A program made the position numbers and the translations under genes. The notes below the pieces were generated by a model. It had not been told where the DNA came from and ran no database searches. It worked only from the letters and a program-made list of their open reading frames with translations. A stretch of 64,000 nt of DNA from Paenibacillus fonticola DSM 21315 (GTDB lineage: Bacteria > Bacillota > Bacilli > Paenibacillales > Paenibacillaceae), in contig NZ_KB907267.1 of NCBI RefSeq assembly GCF_000381905.1, forward strand, positions 1 to 64,000. Reading direction: 5' to 3'. Positions 33,820 to 43,043 of the stretch are shown one piece after another; the first letter of the stretch is position 1, and the number at the start of each line of letters is the position of its first letter.

Positions 33820-33848
33820 TTACACCTGGCCCCGGCCGCTATTACAAT
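33820..33848 (+). promoter_or_regulatory. sigma-A promoter of the sugar-transport operon
   Basis: TTACAC, 17 nt, TACAAT, 62 bp upstream of the first permease gene. Confidence 0.55.
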
Positions 33849-33910
33849 AGATACAGATAGTTGAAAGGGCTTACAAAGACAGATAATAAACAGCTTGGAG
33901 GTCAGAGGGG

Positions 33911-34879
33911 ATGGAAATGCAGCCGTCTACACAACCCGAAGCCATGCAACAGATAAAACCGCCGCCATCGGCAAGGCGGAAATGGCTGAAAAATCTTTAC
34001 TCGCAGAGACATATTCAAATTATGGCTTTGCTCGGCGTCGCCTGGATGATTATTTTTAACTATATTCCGATGTACGGCGTCATTATCGCGTTTAAGGACT
34101 ACGACATTATTAGAACCATTGCCGAAGCCCCTTGGGCTGGGCTTAAGCACTTTAAGGAATTTTTGGCGGATGAGAATTTCGGTTATGTCATGAAAAATAC
34201 ACTGGGTATCAGCTTGCTTAAGCTAATGACCTTTCCGCTGCCAATCATATTTGCGCTCTTCTTGAATGAAATACGGTCGCTGCGGTATAAGAAGGCAATC
34301 CAGACGATCTCGTATCTCCCGCACTTCCTATCCTGGGTCGTACTTGGTGGAATTCTGGCGACCTGGCTGTCTGATGTGGGTATCATCAATGATATTCTTA
34401 TGGCGCTCCATATCATCGATAAACCGATATCATTTCTGGCTGAGCCGAAATATTTCTGGACCATCGTCATTACTTCGGATGTATGGAAGGAGCTGGGCTG
34501 GTCAGCGATCATTTACTTGGCCGCCATTACGAGCATATCGCCGGAGATGTATGAAGCCGCCACCATTGACGGGGCCGGTCGACTCCAGCAAATGTGGTAT
34601 GTCACGCTTCCTTCTATTAAAGCAACCATTAGCATTTTGTTTATTTTGGCGGTCAGCGGTGTGATGAGCTCCAACTTTGACCAAATCCTGGTGCTGCGCA
34701 ACTCGCTGAATGACAGCGCAAGTAACGTTATCGATTATTACGTCTACTATACGGGGATATCCTCGGGCCGTTACTCGTACTCTGCGGCGATCGGATTGTT
34801 CAAGTCCGTCATAGCACTTATTCTGCTGCTGATTGCGAACCAAGTATCCAAAAAACTCAACGACACTTCGTTGTTTTAG
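33911..34879 (+). CDS. carbohydrate ABC transporter permease, LplB-like
   Basis: A 322-residue permease with six predicted membrane segments after a Pro-rich cytoplasmic start. The EAA loop that contacts the ATPase is MYEAATIDGAGRLQQMWYVT. It belongs to the LplB group that imports complex oligosaccharides in Paenibacillus. No ATP-binding subunit is encoded here; such systems usually share one MsmX-type ATPase encoded elsewhere. GGAGG precedes the ATG. The operon order is permease, permease, binding protein, kinase, regulator. Confidence 0.88.
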   Translation: MEMQPSTQPEAMQQIKPPPSARRKWLKNLYSQRHIQIMALLGVAWMIIFNYIPMYGVIIAFKDYDIIRTIAEAPWAGLKHFKEFLADENFGYVMKNTLGISLLKLMTFPLPIIFALFLNEIRSLRYKKAIQTISYLPHFLSWVVLGGILATWLSDVGIINDILMALHIIDKPISFLAEPKYFWTIVITSDVWKELGWSAIIYLAAITSISPEMYEAATIDGAGRLQQMWYVTLPSIKATISILFILAVSGVMSSNFDQILVLRNSLNDSASNVIDYYVYYTGISSGRYSYSAAIGLFKSVIALILLLIANQVSKKLNDTSLF

Positions 34880-34897
34880 GCCAAGGGGGACCTGCAC

Positions 34898-35788
34898 ATG
34901 TTTTCATTACGCCGCAGAACGAAAGGCGAAGTCGTCTTCGATACGCTTAACAATTTGGTCATGCTGATCATTTGCTTCGTCACACTGTATCCGATCTGGT
35001 ACGTATTAATTAATGCTTTTAATGATGGAAAGGATGCGATGCTTGGAGGCATTTACTGGTGGCCGAGGGTGTTCAGTTTGGAGAATTTCGAAGCGGTATT
35101 CGAAAATCCCGGCATCATGACCGCGATGGGCCTCACCGTTGCGAAAACCGTTATCGGTGTAGCAGCCCACGTATTCTTTACCGCGATGGTCGCATACGCT
35201 TTTTCCCGCAGAGAGCTGATTGCAGGAAAGTTCTACATTCTGATGGGAACGATCACCATGATCTTTTCTGGAGGTCTGATCCCAACGTTCCTGCTCATCC
35301 GCGATCTGCATATGCTCGATAAATTTATAGTGTACATTATCCCGGTGCTGTTCAGCTTTTTTGATCTGATCATCTTTATGACCTTCTTCCGGGAAATTCC
35401 CGATGGTCTGGAGGAGGCGGCCCGGATCGATGGGGCTAACGACTGGACGGTCTTTCTGAGAGTCGTGCTTCCGGTATCCTTGCCTGTTTTGGCAACGATT
35501 GCCTTGTTCCACGGGGTATATCAATGGAATGATTATTTCACAGGAATCATTTATGTCAATAATGAGAACCTGCAGCCGATTCAGACGTTCCTATATCGGG
35601 TTGTGGCACAATCGAGTTCAAATATTATGACTACAGCGGTCCAAGGTAGTGCGATAACGAAAACGGTAACCTCACAATCGATTAAACTGGCCACGATGGT
35701 CGTCACGACCTTGCCGATCGTGTTCGCTTATCCGTTCCTGCAGCGTTATTTTGTCAAAGGAATGATGATTGGCTCGATCAAAGGTTGA
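34898..35788 (+). CDS. carbohydrate ABC transporter permease, YtcP/LplC-like
   Basis: A 296-residue permease with six membrane segments. The EAA loop reads GLEEAARIDGANDWTVFLRV, and the C-terminus PFLQRYFVKGMMIGSIKG is the hallmark of the LplC/YtcP group. It partners the LplB-like permease 18 bp upstream. Confidence 0.9.
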   Translation: MFSLRRRTKGEVVFDTLNNLVMLIICFVTLYPIWYVLINAFNDGKDAMLGGIYWWPRVFSLENFEAVFENPGIMTAMGLTVAKTVIGVAAHVFFTAMVAYAFSRRELIAGKFYILMGTITMIFSGGLIPTFLLIRDLHMLDKFIVYIIPVLFSFFDLIIFMTFFREIPDGLEEAARIDGANDWTVFLRVVLPVSLPVLATIALFHGVYQWNDYFTGIIYVNNENLQPIQTFLYRVVAQSSSNIMTTAVQGSAITKTVTSQSIKLATMVVTTLPIVFAYPFLQRYFVKGMMIGSIKG

Positions 35789-35837
35789 GCAAGCGGTTCG
35801 ATTTGGCCGGTTTCACCAGGCTTCAGCACTTTGCGGT

Positions 35838-35873
35838 AACTCCTCCAGGCCGCTTCATCGCGGCTTTGGAGTT
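35838..35873 (+). promoter_or_regulatory. hairpin between permease and binding-protein genes
   Basis: AACTCC...GGAGTT outer arms enclose GCCGC-TTCATC-GCGGC. With no strong T run it is more likely an mRNA stabiliser or partial attenuator, common ahead of highly expressed binding-protein genes. Confidence 0.45.
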
Positions 35874-35916
35874 GCACATATAGGATCAATACAAAATGGG
35901 AAAAGGGGTAAAAAGC

Positions 35917-37590
35917 ATGGTCAAGAAAAGCAAGTCCCAAAAAATGATGATGTTGCTGATGGCGGTCATCCTGGTTCTGTCTCTGGCTGCTTGCGGTGGC
36001 GGCAATGCCAAAAAGGAAAGCGTTAACAGCTCCAACAATGCCGAGCAGAAAGCATCCGAGCCTACAGCGGTTCCATCAGCGGACGAACCGGGATGGAAAT
36101 CGGACACGTCTCCGATCACGTTCGACTGGTATTTGAACTTTTCCTGGTTCCCGAATAAATGGGGGGTTGACCCGACTTCCCAATATGTAACTAAGAAGAC
36201 GGGTGTAGATATCAACTTCATCGTGCCTGCCGGTAATGAAAACGAGAAACTGAACACATTGATTGCTTCCGGTAAACTTCCTGACCTCATTACGCTCGGC
36301 TGGTATGAGGACAACGTAAAGAAAATTATCGAAGGAGGCCTTGTTGAACCGCTGAACAAGCTGGCCGAACAATATGATCCATACTTCTTCAAAGTGGCCG
36401 ACCCGGACAAAATCGGCTGGTATACCCAACCGGACGGGAATTTGTACGGTTATCCGAACTCATCCTCGTCTCCTAAAGACTATGAGAAATATGGCGAGAA
36501 ATATGTATCCAACCAAACCTTTGTCGTTCGCAAGGATATTTATGAAGCGATCGGCAGCCCGGACATGCGGACGCCCGAAGGCTTCGTGGCGGCTCTGAAA
36601 GCAGCTCAGGAGAAATTCCCGGATATCAACGGTCAGCCATTGATCCCGCTTGGTTTGCATGAATTTACGACTACTGGCAATGATTCCCTCGAGGGCTATA
36701 TCCAAAACTTCCTGGCCATCCCGAGAGAAAAAGACGGCAAGCTGTATAACCGTGAAACGGATCCTGAATACGTAACCTGGCTGAAAACGCTGCGTAAAGC
36801 AAATGAAGAGGGTTTGCTGGCGAAGGATATCTTCATCGACAAGCGCGCTCAAATGGAAGAAAAGATTGCGCAAGGACGTTATTTTGCGATGCTATACCAA
36901 CGCACGGATTTCGCCGCGCAATTGGGCACCCTGTACCAGCAAGATCCGAACAAAATTTACATCGCGGTTGATGGGCCCGCCAATTCCAAGCTGGATCCGC
37001 CTAACCTGAACGGACCTTCCATCTCCGGCTGGACAGTTACGCTGATTTCCAAAGATGTTAAGGACAAGGCGCGCGCCATTAAATTCCTGACCTATCTGAT
37101 GAGTGAAGAAGGGCAAAAGGATTTTTACCTGGGTGAAAAAGGCGTAAGCTATAATACAATAGACGGTAAGGAACAATTCTTGCCAGAAGCTTTTGACATG
37201 ATGAATAATGACCGTGCGGCATTCGATAAGCAGTATGGATCTTCCTTCACCTTCTGGATGATGCAGGATACCAACATTACCCAACAGTGGACGCCGGAAT
37301 CAGTCGAGCCTTACAAACAATTGGAGGATTGGACTCGCGGCAAGACGGTGAGTGTCTCCGAATTTGATTTGATCGATCCGCTAGCCAACTCCGAAGAAGG
37401 CATCATTCTTACCAAAATCAAGGATCTGCGCGGCAAAACACTGCCGAAGCTCTTGATGGCTTCCTCCGAAGCCGAATTCGACAATATTTGGGCGGATTAC
37501 ATCAAGAAGCAAGAAGACTTCGGTCTTGCGAAAGTGCAAGCCTTCCAACAAGTAAAATACGAAGAGAACAAGAAGAAACTTGGCATGTAA
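35917..37590 (+). CDS. extracellular sugar-binding lipoprotein (LipO/YtcQ-like)
   Basis: A 557-residue solute-binding lipoprotein. ATG 35917 (MVKKSKSQKMMMLLMAV) is chosen because AAAGGGG lies 8 bp upstream; the lipobox is LSLAAC with a GGG-Asn/Ser-rich linker. The mature part (FDWYLNFSWFPNKWGVDPTS, TPEGFVAALKAAQEKFPD, KEKFLTYLM-like) is typical of large family 1 binding proteins that pair with LplB/LplC permeases. It captures an oligosaccharide for the importer. Confidence 0.88.
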   Translation: MVKKSKSQKMMMLLMAVILVLSLAACGGGNAKKESVNSSNNAEQKASEPTAVPSADEPGWKSDTSPITFDWYLNFSWFPNKWGVDPTSQYVTKKTGVDINFIVPAGNENEKLNTLIASGKLPDLITLGWYEDNVKKIIEGGLVEPLNKLAEQYDPYFFKVADPDKIGWYTQPDGNLYGYPNSSSSPKDYEKYGEKYVSNQTFVVRKDIYEAIGSPDMRTPEGFVAALKAAQEKFPDINGQPLIPLGLHEFTTTGNDSLEGYIQNFLAIPREKDGKLYNRETDPEYVTWLKTLRKANEEGLLAKDIFIDKRAQMEEKIAQGRYFAMLYQRTDFAAQLGTLYQQDPNKIYIAVDGPANSKLDPPNLNGPSISGWTVTLISKDVKDKARAIKFLTYLMSEEGQKDFYLGEKGVSYNTIDGKEQFLPEAFDMMNNDRAAFDKQYGSSFTFWMMQDTNITQQWTPESVEPYKQLEDWTRGKTVSVSEFDLIDPLANSEEGIILTKIKDLRGKTLPKLLMASSEAEFDNIWADYIKKQEDFGLAKVQAFQQVKYEENKKKLGM

Positions 37591-37609
37591 TAATCGTTCT
37601 GCCCAAAAC

Positions 37610-37630
37610 GCCCGCGGCCCGCGGGCTTTT
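37610..37630 (+). terminator. partial terminator/attenuator
   Basis: GCCCGCG-GCC-CGCGGGC followed by TTTT. Short T run and the following kinase gene 30 bp away suggest partial read-through, so the binding protein is made in excess over the regulators. Confidence 0.7.
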
Positions 37631-37660
37631 GGGTGTATATAAAAAGGAGTCAAACGGCTG

Positions 37661-39580
37661 ATGAAGAGTGACAAGCGCTGGACAGCATGGTGGGATATGT
37701 TTAAATACTGGTTTAGGCGCCGTTCGCTTCAGAGCCGCCTGATTGCTTCCTATATTTTTATCATTTTGGGACCCAGTTCGTTGGTGTCCTTTTACTCGTA
37801 TGAAGTGATCAATAACATGTATATCCGTGATGCCGAGGATAAGAACGTGTCGCTCTTGGAAATGGAAGTGCAGCATATTGATACCCAGATTGAAGCGATG
37901 GTAAGGGCGATGCAAGTCGCCTACGATGATTTTGAAGTAAGGAATTACCTGGTTAATACGGCTGAGCCTGGGGCCAAGGATCTGGTCGATTTTAATAACA
38001 ACAGCTTTAGAAGTTTGACGCGAATTCAATATTATAACCCGAATGTAGAGCATCTTCGCCTGTTCTCAAGCAGCAACATCACAGAAATCTGGCCGATCTT
38101 CTTCAGGGAAACCCGTGTGGCGGGCGAGCCATGGTATCAAAGAGCGAAGGAACTCAAAGGGATGGAATCCTGGTCCTTCCTTTACAATGACCCGGACTTG
38201 GTAAAGCGTTTCAAAGGTCAGACTCCTGCGCCAACACCCAAGGTTTCTCTGCTGCGTGAGATGAGTATTCCGGCCAATCATCATGTCGGAATGGTTCAGG
38301 TAGATATGCTGCTGGAGAAATTCAGTCCGAGAACCTATGCGCCAGCGCAGGACAGCGAATCGCAAATGCTGCTTGTGGACGATGAAACCCAGATTTTCAC
38401 CCGGGAGCAGAACTCCTTTTTAAAGGTTAATCCGGAAATGGAACAGGCAATCCAGGATCGCCTTGCGCGATATAAGGCAACGGGGGATTGGGATATTCAT
38501 TACAAAGAGAACGGAAACTCATTTCTTCTGCTGCACAAGCCGCTTGAGCGGATCAATGCGGATCTGCTGAATATCGTGTCCATGGACGGTGTGCTGAAGG
38601 AAATTTCATATATGCGCAATGTTTTGATCGGAGCCAATATCGGATTTATCACGTTGGTTACGGTGATCGCTTATATTCTAAATGCGTTTATCCTCAAAAA
38701 TCTTCGCTTGCTGACCGAACAAATGAAGAAGGTGCGGCGCGGAGAGAGCTATAGCGGAATAACGATCCGTGGCGGCGGCGAGGTCGGAGAGCTGGCGCAT
38801 CACTTCTCCAAGCTGATGAACACCATCAATACGCTGGTAGCTAAAGCCGTGCACAAGGAAGCGCTCACGAAAGAAGCAGAATTGCGTACACTCCATAATC
38901 AAATAGACGCTCATTTTTTGTACAATACGCTGGAAAACATCAAAATGCTGGCCGAAATTGAAAATCAAAGGAAGATATCCGATGCGCTGACGTCACTCGG
39001 GGGGATGATGAGGTATAACTTCAAGTGGTCCGGGGAGTATGTTAAGCTGCGCGATGAAATTCGCCATATCGAAAACTATATCGAGGTCATGAACATTCGT
39101 TTTGATGAGCCAGTTGACTTGCAACTGGACATTCCGAACGATCTTCTCGATATGGAGATGCTTAAGATGTCCCTTCAACCGGTGATTGAAAATGCGGTGA
39201 AGCATGCCTGGACCGGGGAAGAGACGGGGGCGCGGCACATCTCGATTAAGGTTCAGGAATTACCGCAAAGCGATGTGCGGATTGTGGTGACGGATAACGG
39301 GAGAGGGGTTGACGAAGCCTCGCTGCTCGATTTGAACCAGGAACTAGAGAAGTCAGGTTCCACAGATAAGGTACCTGGTAATATTGCTTCGAAATCGCCG
39401 AATCATTACGGCATTGGCCTTCGCAATGTTCAGGAGCGTATTCGGCTTTACTATGGTAAGAAATACGGCCTGAAAGTATTCAGCGAGCAAGGACAGTTCA
39501 CCAAGGTTGTCATTGTTATGCCGAAGGTACTGTTAACAGGAAGGGTTGGCACGGATGACAAAACTATTGATCGTGGATGA
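37661..39580 (+). CDS. YesM-type sensor histidine kinase
   Basis: A 639-residue kinase with an N-terminal membrane segment (SRLIASYIFIILGPSSLVSF), a large extracellular sensor, a second segment around residue 310-335, a HAMP domain (MKKVRRGESYSGITIRGGGE) and the His_kinase domain. The phospho-His lies in QIDAHFLYNTLENI, the ATPase domain has PVIENAVKHAW, DNGRG and GIGLRNVQERI. It probably senses the substrate, perhaps through the binding protein, and signals to the AraC-type regulator. Confidence 0.9.
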   Translation: MKSDKRWTAWWDMFKYWFRRRSLQSRLIASYIFIILGPSSLVSFYSYEVINNMYIRDAEDKNVSLLEMEVQHIDTQIEAMVRAMQVAYDDFEVRNYLVNTAEPGAKDLVDFNNNSFRSLTRIQYYNPNVEHLRLFSSSNITEIWPIFFRETRVAGEPWYQRAKELKGMESWSFLYNDPDLVKRFKGQTPAPTPKVSLLREMSIPANHHVGMVQVDMLLEKFSPRTYAPAQDSESQMLLVDDETQIFTREQNSFLKVNPEMEQAIQDRLARYKATGDWDIHYKENGNSFLLLHKPLERINADLLNIVSMDGVLKEISYMRNVLIGANIGFITLVTVIAYILNAFILKNLRLLTEQMKKVRRGESYSGITIRGGGEVGELAHHFSKLMNTINTLVAKAVHKEALTKEAELRTLHNQIDAHFLYNTLENIKMLAEIENQRKISDALTSLGGMMRYNFKWSGEYVKLRDEIRHIENYIEVMNIRFDEPVDLQLDIPNDLLDMEMLKMSLQPVIENAVKHAWTGEETGARHISIKVQELPQSDVRIVVTDNGRGVDEASLLDLNQELEKSGSTDKVPGNIASKSPNHYGIGLRNVQERIRLYYGKKYGLKVFSEQGQFTKVVIVMPKVLLTGRVGTDDKTIDRG

Positions 39581-41174
39581 TGAGAAGAATATCCGTATCG
39601 GTCTGAAGACCATGATTGAACGCGAGTTCCCGGATCAATACGAGTTAGTGACGGCGGCCCACGGTGCCGAGGCGCTTGAGATGTACCTGGAGGCCGACAT
39701 AGAAATCATCATCACGGATATCCGCATGCCGGTGATGGATGGAATCGCTTTGATTGAGAAAATCTCTGCAGAACCGCTGGCGAGCGGGCAGGGTGGCCGG
39801 CCGATGGTCATTATTTTAAGCGGATATGAGGATTTTAAATATGCCAAGGCTGCCATTCAGTATCAAGCGGTCGATTATCTGCTGAAACCGATCCGCAGGG
39901 AGGAGCTGTTTGCGGCGCTGCGCAAATGCCAAGACCATCTGGCGAAGCGATCACAAATGACCGAGCAGTTGGCTGTGACGGAGAGCTACCGGCTTGAGGT
40001 TCAAGCGGTGCGTTTGCAGGAATTGCTGCTGCAGCAGGAAGTTACGGAGGACGAGGTCAGGGAATGGAGCGCCGAAATCGGCTTTAACCAATATATCCTG
40101 CCTTTTTCTGTCGCGGTATTGACATACAAAAATGAGGATGGCAGCCGCATGAAGAAGGAGGATTTGAAGTCGCTCGTCCTGCATATGTTTGAAAGTGTGG
40201 ACGGTACACTTAATGCTTCCTTGCTGGATAGAGAGGGGCAAGTGATCCTTATCGGGGGACCTCAAAGCAAGTTTGCGCAAATGTCGCTCTTGGCTGCAGA
40301 GCGCGAACTCGACGGGATGCTGATTGGTGTCAGCCGGGAAGGCAGCCTGCTCCCGGATCTGGTCAGTTGTTACCGTCAGGCCTGCGAATCGCTGAAATAT
40401 ACGTTTATTTATCCGAATTCCCGGATGATCTGGTACGAGGAGCTGAATAGGAAGCGGCTGGTTTACCCTGTACCAAAGGAGGCGATCCGCAAGCTTGGCA
40501 ATATACTGGGCACAAATCGGGAGAAAGAGATGGGGCCGCTGCTCCAGGAGATTTTCCGGATTGACCAGTTGCTTGAGATCGATATCACCTACCTTGAGGA
40601 CGTTAGTCAGCATATGAACGAACAGGTGCTGGATGAGGTGTTCCGGGTTTACGGCGAAGCCTCCGTGGATGTGCTTAAGCTGTACCGCAAAGTGGGGGAC
40701 ATGTCGAACTTCTGCCATTTTCACGACTATTTCAGGTCCTTGGAACAGCTGCTGTCGGATCTCGATGAGTATATTAAAGAAATCAGATCTGCTCACAGTG
40801 AACAGGGAGACATGAGAGAAGCGGTGGTGTATATCGAGAACAATTACCATCGTCCGCTGAATATGGCGGTCGTAAGCAACTATGTATCGCTCAATTATTC
40901 CTATTTCAGTGAGGCATTTAAAGCGTATACCGGCGAGAGCTTTGTAACCTATTTGAAAAAAGTGAGGATCCGCAAGGCAAAGGAACTGCTCGGGAAAGGC
41001 CACCCCAAATTGTCTGATATCAGCGCCGCGGTTGGTTTCGAGAATAGCCGTCAATTCTCCCGTGTGTTCAAAGAGCTGGAGGGGGTGTCTCCGCAGGAGT
41101 ATCGGGACAAATTAGCTGCCGGCATCGTGCGGTTTGCGGGCGGTGAAAACCGAGTGGATGGCGATCAGGATTAG
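39555..41174 (+). CDS. YesN/AraC-type response regulator
   Basis: A 539-residue regulator. The receiver domain has LLIVDDE, the phospho-acceptor Asp in IIITDIRMPVMDG, and Lys in YLLKPI. A long middle region follows, then a C-terminal AraC double HTH (RPLNMAVVSNYVSLNYSYFS, VGFENSRQFSRVFKELEGVS). ATG 39555 is preferred over the TTG at 39546. It overlaps the kinase gene by 26 bp. It likely activates the transport operon. Confidence 0.9.
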   Translation: MTKLLIVDDEKNIRIGLKTMIEREFPDQYELVTAAHGAEALEMYLEADIEIIITDIRMPVMDGIALIEKISAEPLASGQGGRPMVIILSGYEDFKYAKAAIQYQAVDYLLKPIRREELFAALRKCQDHLAKRSQMTEQLAVTESYRLEVQAVRLQELLLQQEVTEDEVREWSAEIGFNQYILPFSVAVLTYKNEDGSRMKKEDLKSLVLHMFESVDGTLNASLLDREGQVILIGGPQSKFAQMSLLAAERELDGMLIGVSREGSLLPDLVSCYRQACESLKYTFIYPNSRMIWYEELNRKRLVYPVPKEAIRKLGNILGTNREKEMGPLLQEIFRIDQLLEIDITYLEDVSQHMNEQVLDEVFRVYGEASVDVLKLYRKVGDMSNFCHFHDYFRSLEQLLSDLDEYIKEIRSAHSEQGDMREAVVYIENNYHRPLNMAVVSNYVSLNYSYFSEAFKAYTGESFVTYLKKVRIRKAKELLGKGHPKLSDISAAVGFENSRQFSRVFKELEGVSPQEYRDKLAAGIVRFAGGENRVDGDQD

Positions 41175-41297
41175 CTCACCCAAGCTCGTACCTTACCGTG
41201 CTATGACCAACTCAATAGCTATGAAGTGGCACGGAACGTAAAGGCCCAAGCGATGATCTGAAATTCATTCCGGTGCCCAAAGGAAAATTGAAAGCGC

Positions 41298-41326
41298 TTG
41301 TACGCAGATGTTAATAAAGGTAAAAT
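41298..41326 (+). promoter_or_regulatory. duplicate of the toxin-gene promoter
   Basis: TTGTAC, 17 nt, TAAAAT, inside a ~57-bp block nearly identical to 27333-27390 (both end AATCTTGGGTGG). It lies 67 bp upstream of the membrane protein gene at 41393. Confidence 0.65.
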
Positions 41327-41392
41327 ATAACTGCAATGGAATCTTGGGTGGTTAACTAATCCGTAAGGAAACAAATTGAATGGAGTGATCTT

Positions 41393-41695
41393 GTGTTATT
41401 TATTAATTTTAGTTCTGGACTGACTATTCTTGTTATCGTTGCTATCGTTCTTATTTTGACGTTCATTTTCAAGAGAGATAATAAAAAAAGTACAGTACTT
41501 AAGGACACGGGAAGTTTAATTCAATCTCTCTCCATAGCGATAGCCGTTGGTTATGGCCTGGTGTTTTTATCGGAGATCGGTAGTGTTCAGGATTTTAGCG
41601 GGAAGCTTCATTACAGTCTTGTTCTAATCTTTTACGGAGTTCTTGTTAATTTAATTGCCAATATATCTGCTCGAATCGTAAATAAAACTATCTGA
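41393..41695 (+). CDS. small membrane protein
   Basis: A 100-residue protein starting with GTG (site GGAG, 7 bp). Three membrane segments are visible: LTILVIVAIVLILTFIF, the region around SIAIAVGYGLVFL, and LVLIFYGVLVNLIANI. No family recognised. It is driven by the same promoter as the holin-like toxin gene but shares no coding similarity with it. Confidence 0.6.
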   Translation: MLFINFSSGLTILVIVAIVLILTFIFKRDNKKSTVLKDTGSLIQSLSIAIAVGYGLVFLSEIGSVQDFSGKLHYSLVLIFYGVLVNLIANISARIVNKTI

Positions 41696-41718
41696 AACCG
41701 GTGCAAAGGATAAATCAT

Positions 41719-42123
41719 ATGAAAATTGAAATGGCTAGCGAATCTGATTACAACTTCATTGTTGGTCGAGATCGTCACATCGCTGAATTATTAGTTAACT
41801 CAAAAATTAGCAATGGAGAAATATATATTTTTAGAGAACAAGATAAAGAGATTGGTTGGATGAGGTATGGTTATTTTTGGGACAATATACCTTTCATGAA
41901 TTTGATATGGATTGATGAAGAGTATCGGGGGCGTGGATTTGGAAAGGAAGTAGTAGAATTTTGGGAAGAATTAATGAAGGGTAGAGGCTTTAAGTTGGTT
42001 ATGACCTCAACGTTATCTAATGAAGAGGCTCAGCATTTTTACAGAAAGCTGGGGTATAAAGATGTCGGAGGTTTATTACTAGAGAATGAGCCACTTGAAA
42101 TATTAATGACAAAGCAATTATAA
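41719..42123 (+). CDS. GNAT-family N-acetyltransferase
   Basis: A 134-residue GNAT enzyme from ATG 41719 (AAAGGAT, 7 bp). The acetyl-CoA loop EYRGRGFGKEVVEFW is intact, preceded by MNLIWID and followed by SNEEAQHFYRKLGYKDVGG. Substrate unknown. Probably co-transcribed with the small membrane protein gene 23 bp upstream. Confidence 0.85.
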   Translation: MKIEMASESDYNFIVGRDRHIAELLVNSKISNGEIYIFREQDKEIGWMRYGYFWDNIPFMNLIWIDEEYRGRGFGKEVVEFWEELMKGRGFKLVMTSTLSNEEAQHFYRKLGYKDVGGLLLENEPLEILMTKQL

Positions 42124-42317
42124 GTAACCACCATTATCAATTTTTACAGGTAACGATATTAGTTTTACAATTCCAGATTCGGCTTTCTGCTTATTCTTGT
42201 TAAGTTAACGGGCAGGTTTGGGATTAGCAATCCATAAGAAACAACCCAAGTTGAATTATGATAAATTGTAGTTAATGTTTAATGTAGATATCCCTCATGA
42301 ACCAAGGAGAACTAAAA

Positions 42318-42893
42318 ATGAGAAAACTCGTTCTATTTCTGCACGCATCGCTTGACGGTTTTGTAGAAGGGCCGAATGGTGAAATGGATATTGGCTGGGT
42401 TTCCTACGATGCTGATTTGGAGAAACACGCGAAAGAAATTCTGAGTACTGCCGACACTGTCATTTGGGGACGTGGGACTTATCAGATGATGCACAGTTAC
42501 TGGCCATCTGTGCCTTCGAACCCATCAGCTTCGCAGCATGAACGGAATCATGCCGAGTGGATCGAAAAGACAGCCAAAATCGTTTTTTCCACGACGCTGG
42601 AGAAAGTCGAATGGAATAATTCCAGACTCGTGAAAGAACATGTCGAGGAAGAGATCAATAACCTCAAACAGCAGCGAGGCAAGGATATGGTCATCCTCGG
42701 CAGTCCTAGGTTAGCACACCACCTTATGCAGCTTGATTTAATTGATGAGTATAAAATTACGGTTTCTCCCGTCCTGATCGGTAAGGGATTGCCGTTATTC
42801 CAAGGTCTCAAGGAGAAGATCAATCTTAAGCTAATTGAAAACAAGACCTTTGATTCTGGAGCCATAGGCCTCGTTTACCAGACGGTAAGATAA
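42318..42893 (+). CDS. dihydrofolate reductase family protein (RibD C-terminal type)
   Basis: A 191-residue RibD_C/DHFR-fold protein. Family phrases: LFLHASLDGFVEGPNGEMDI, TVIWGRGTYQMM, DMVILGSPRLAHHLMQLDLI and PVLIGKGLPLF. These stand-alone proteins are NADPH-dependent reductases of unknown substrate, not classical folate enzymes. AAGGAGA is 7 bp before the ATG. A strong terminator follows. Confidence 0.88.
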   Translation: MRKLVLFLHASLDGFVEGPNGEMDIGWVSYDADLEKHAKEILSTADTVIWGRGTYQMMHSYWPSVPSNPSASQHERNHAEWIEKTAKIVFSTTLEKVEWNNSRLVKEHVEEEINNLKQQRGKDMVILGSPRLAHHLMQLDLIDEYKITVSPVLIGKGLPLFQGLKEKINLKLIENKTFDSGAIGLVYQTVR

Positions 42894-42940
42894 TCTTGTC
42901 ACTTAAGGTGTCAACGTTAACGGGAGACGATAGCTCAATT

Positions 42941-42970
42941 AACCGCCTTTTCACAAAGGCGGTTTTCTTA
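42941..42970 (+). terminator. terminator after the reductase gene
   Basis: AACCGCCTTT-TCAC-AAAGGCGGTT, perfect 10-bp stem, followed by TTCTTA. Confidence 0.85.
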
Positions 42971-43001
42971 TGGTCACAAATCAACATTAGTGGGTGGAAT
43001 A

Positions 43002-43010
43002 TGGTATAAT
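43002..43010 (+). promoter_or_regulatory. extended -10 promoter
   Basis: TGGTATAAT, an extended -10 element, 34 bp upstream of the GTG start at 43044. Confidence 0.5.
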
Positions 43011-43043
43011 CAGGAAATGAATTTAACGATGGAGGTTCTTCCT

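Noticed and set aside
39951-41054. Long 367-residue minus-strand open frame
   Set aside because: It lies entirely antisense to the AraC-type response regulator in high-GC DNA, where long shadow frames are expected.
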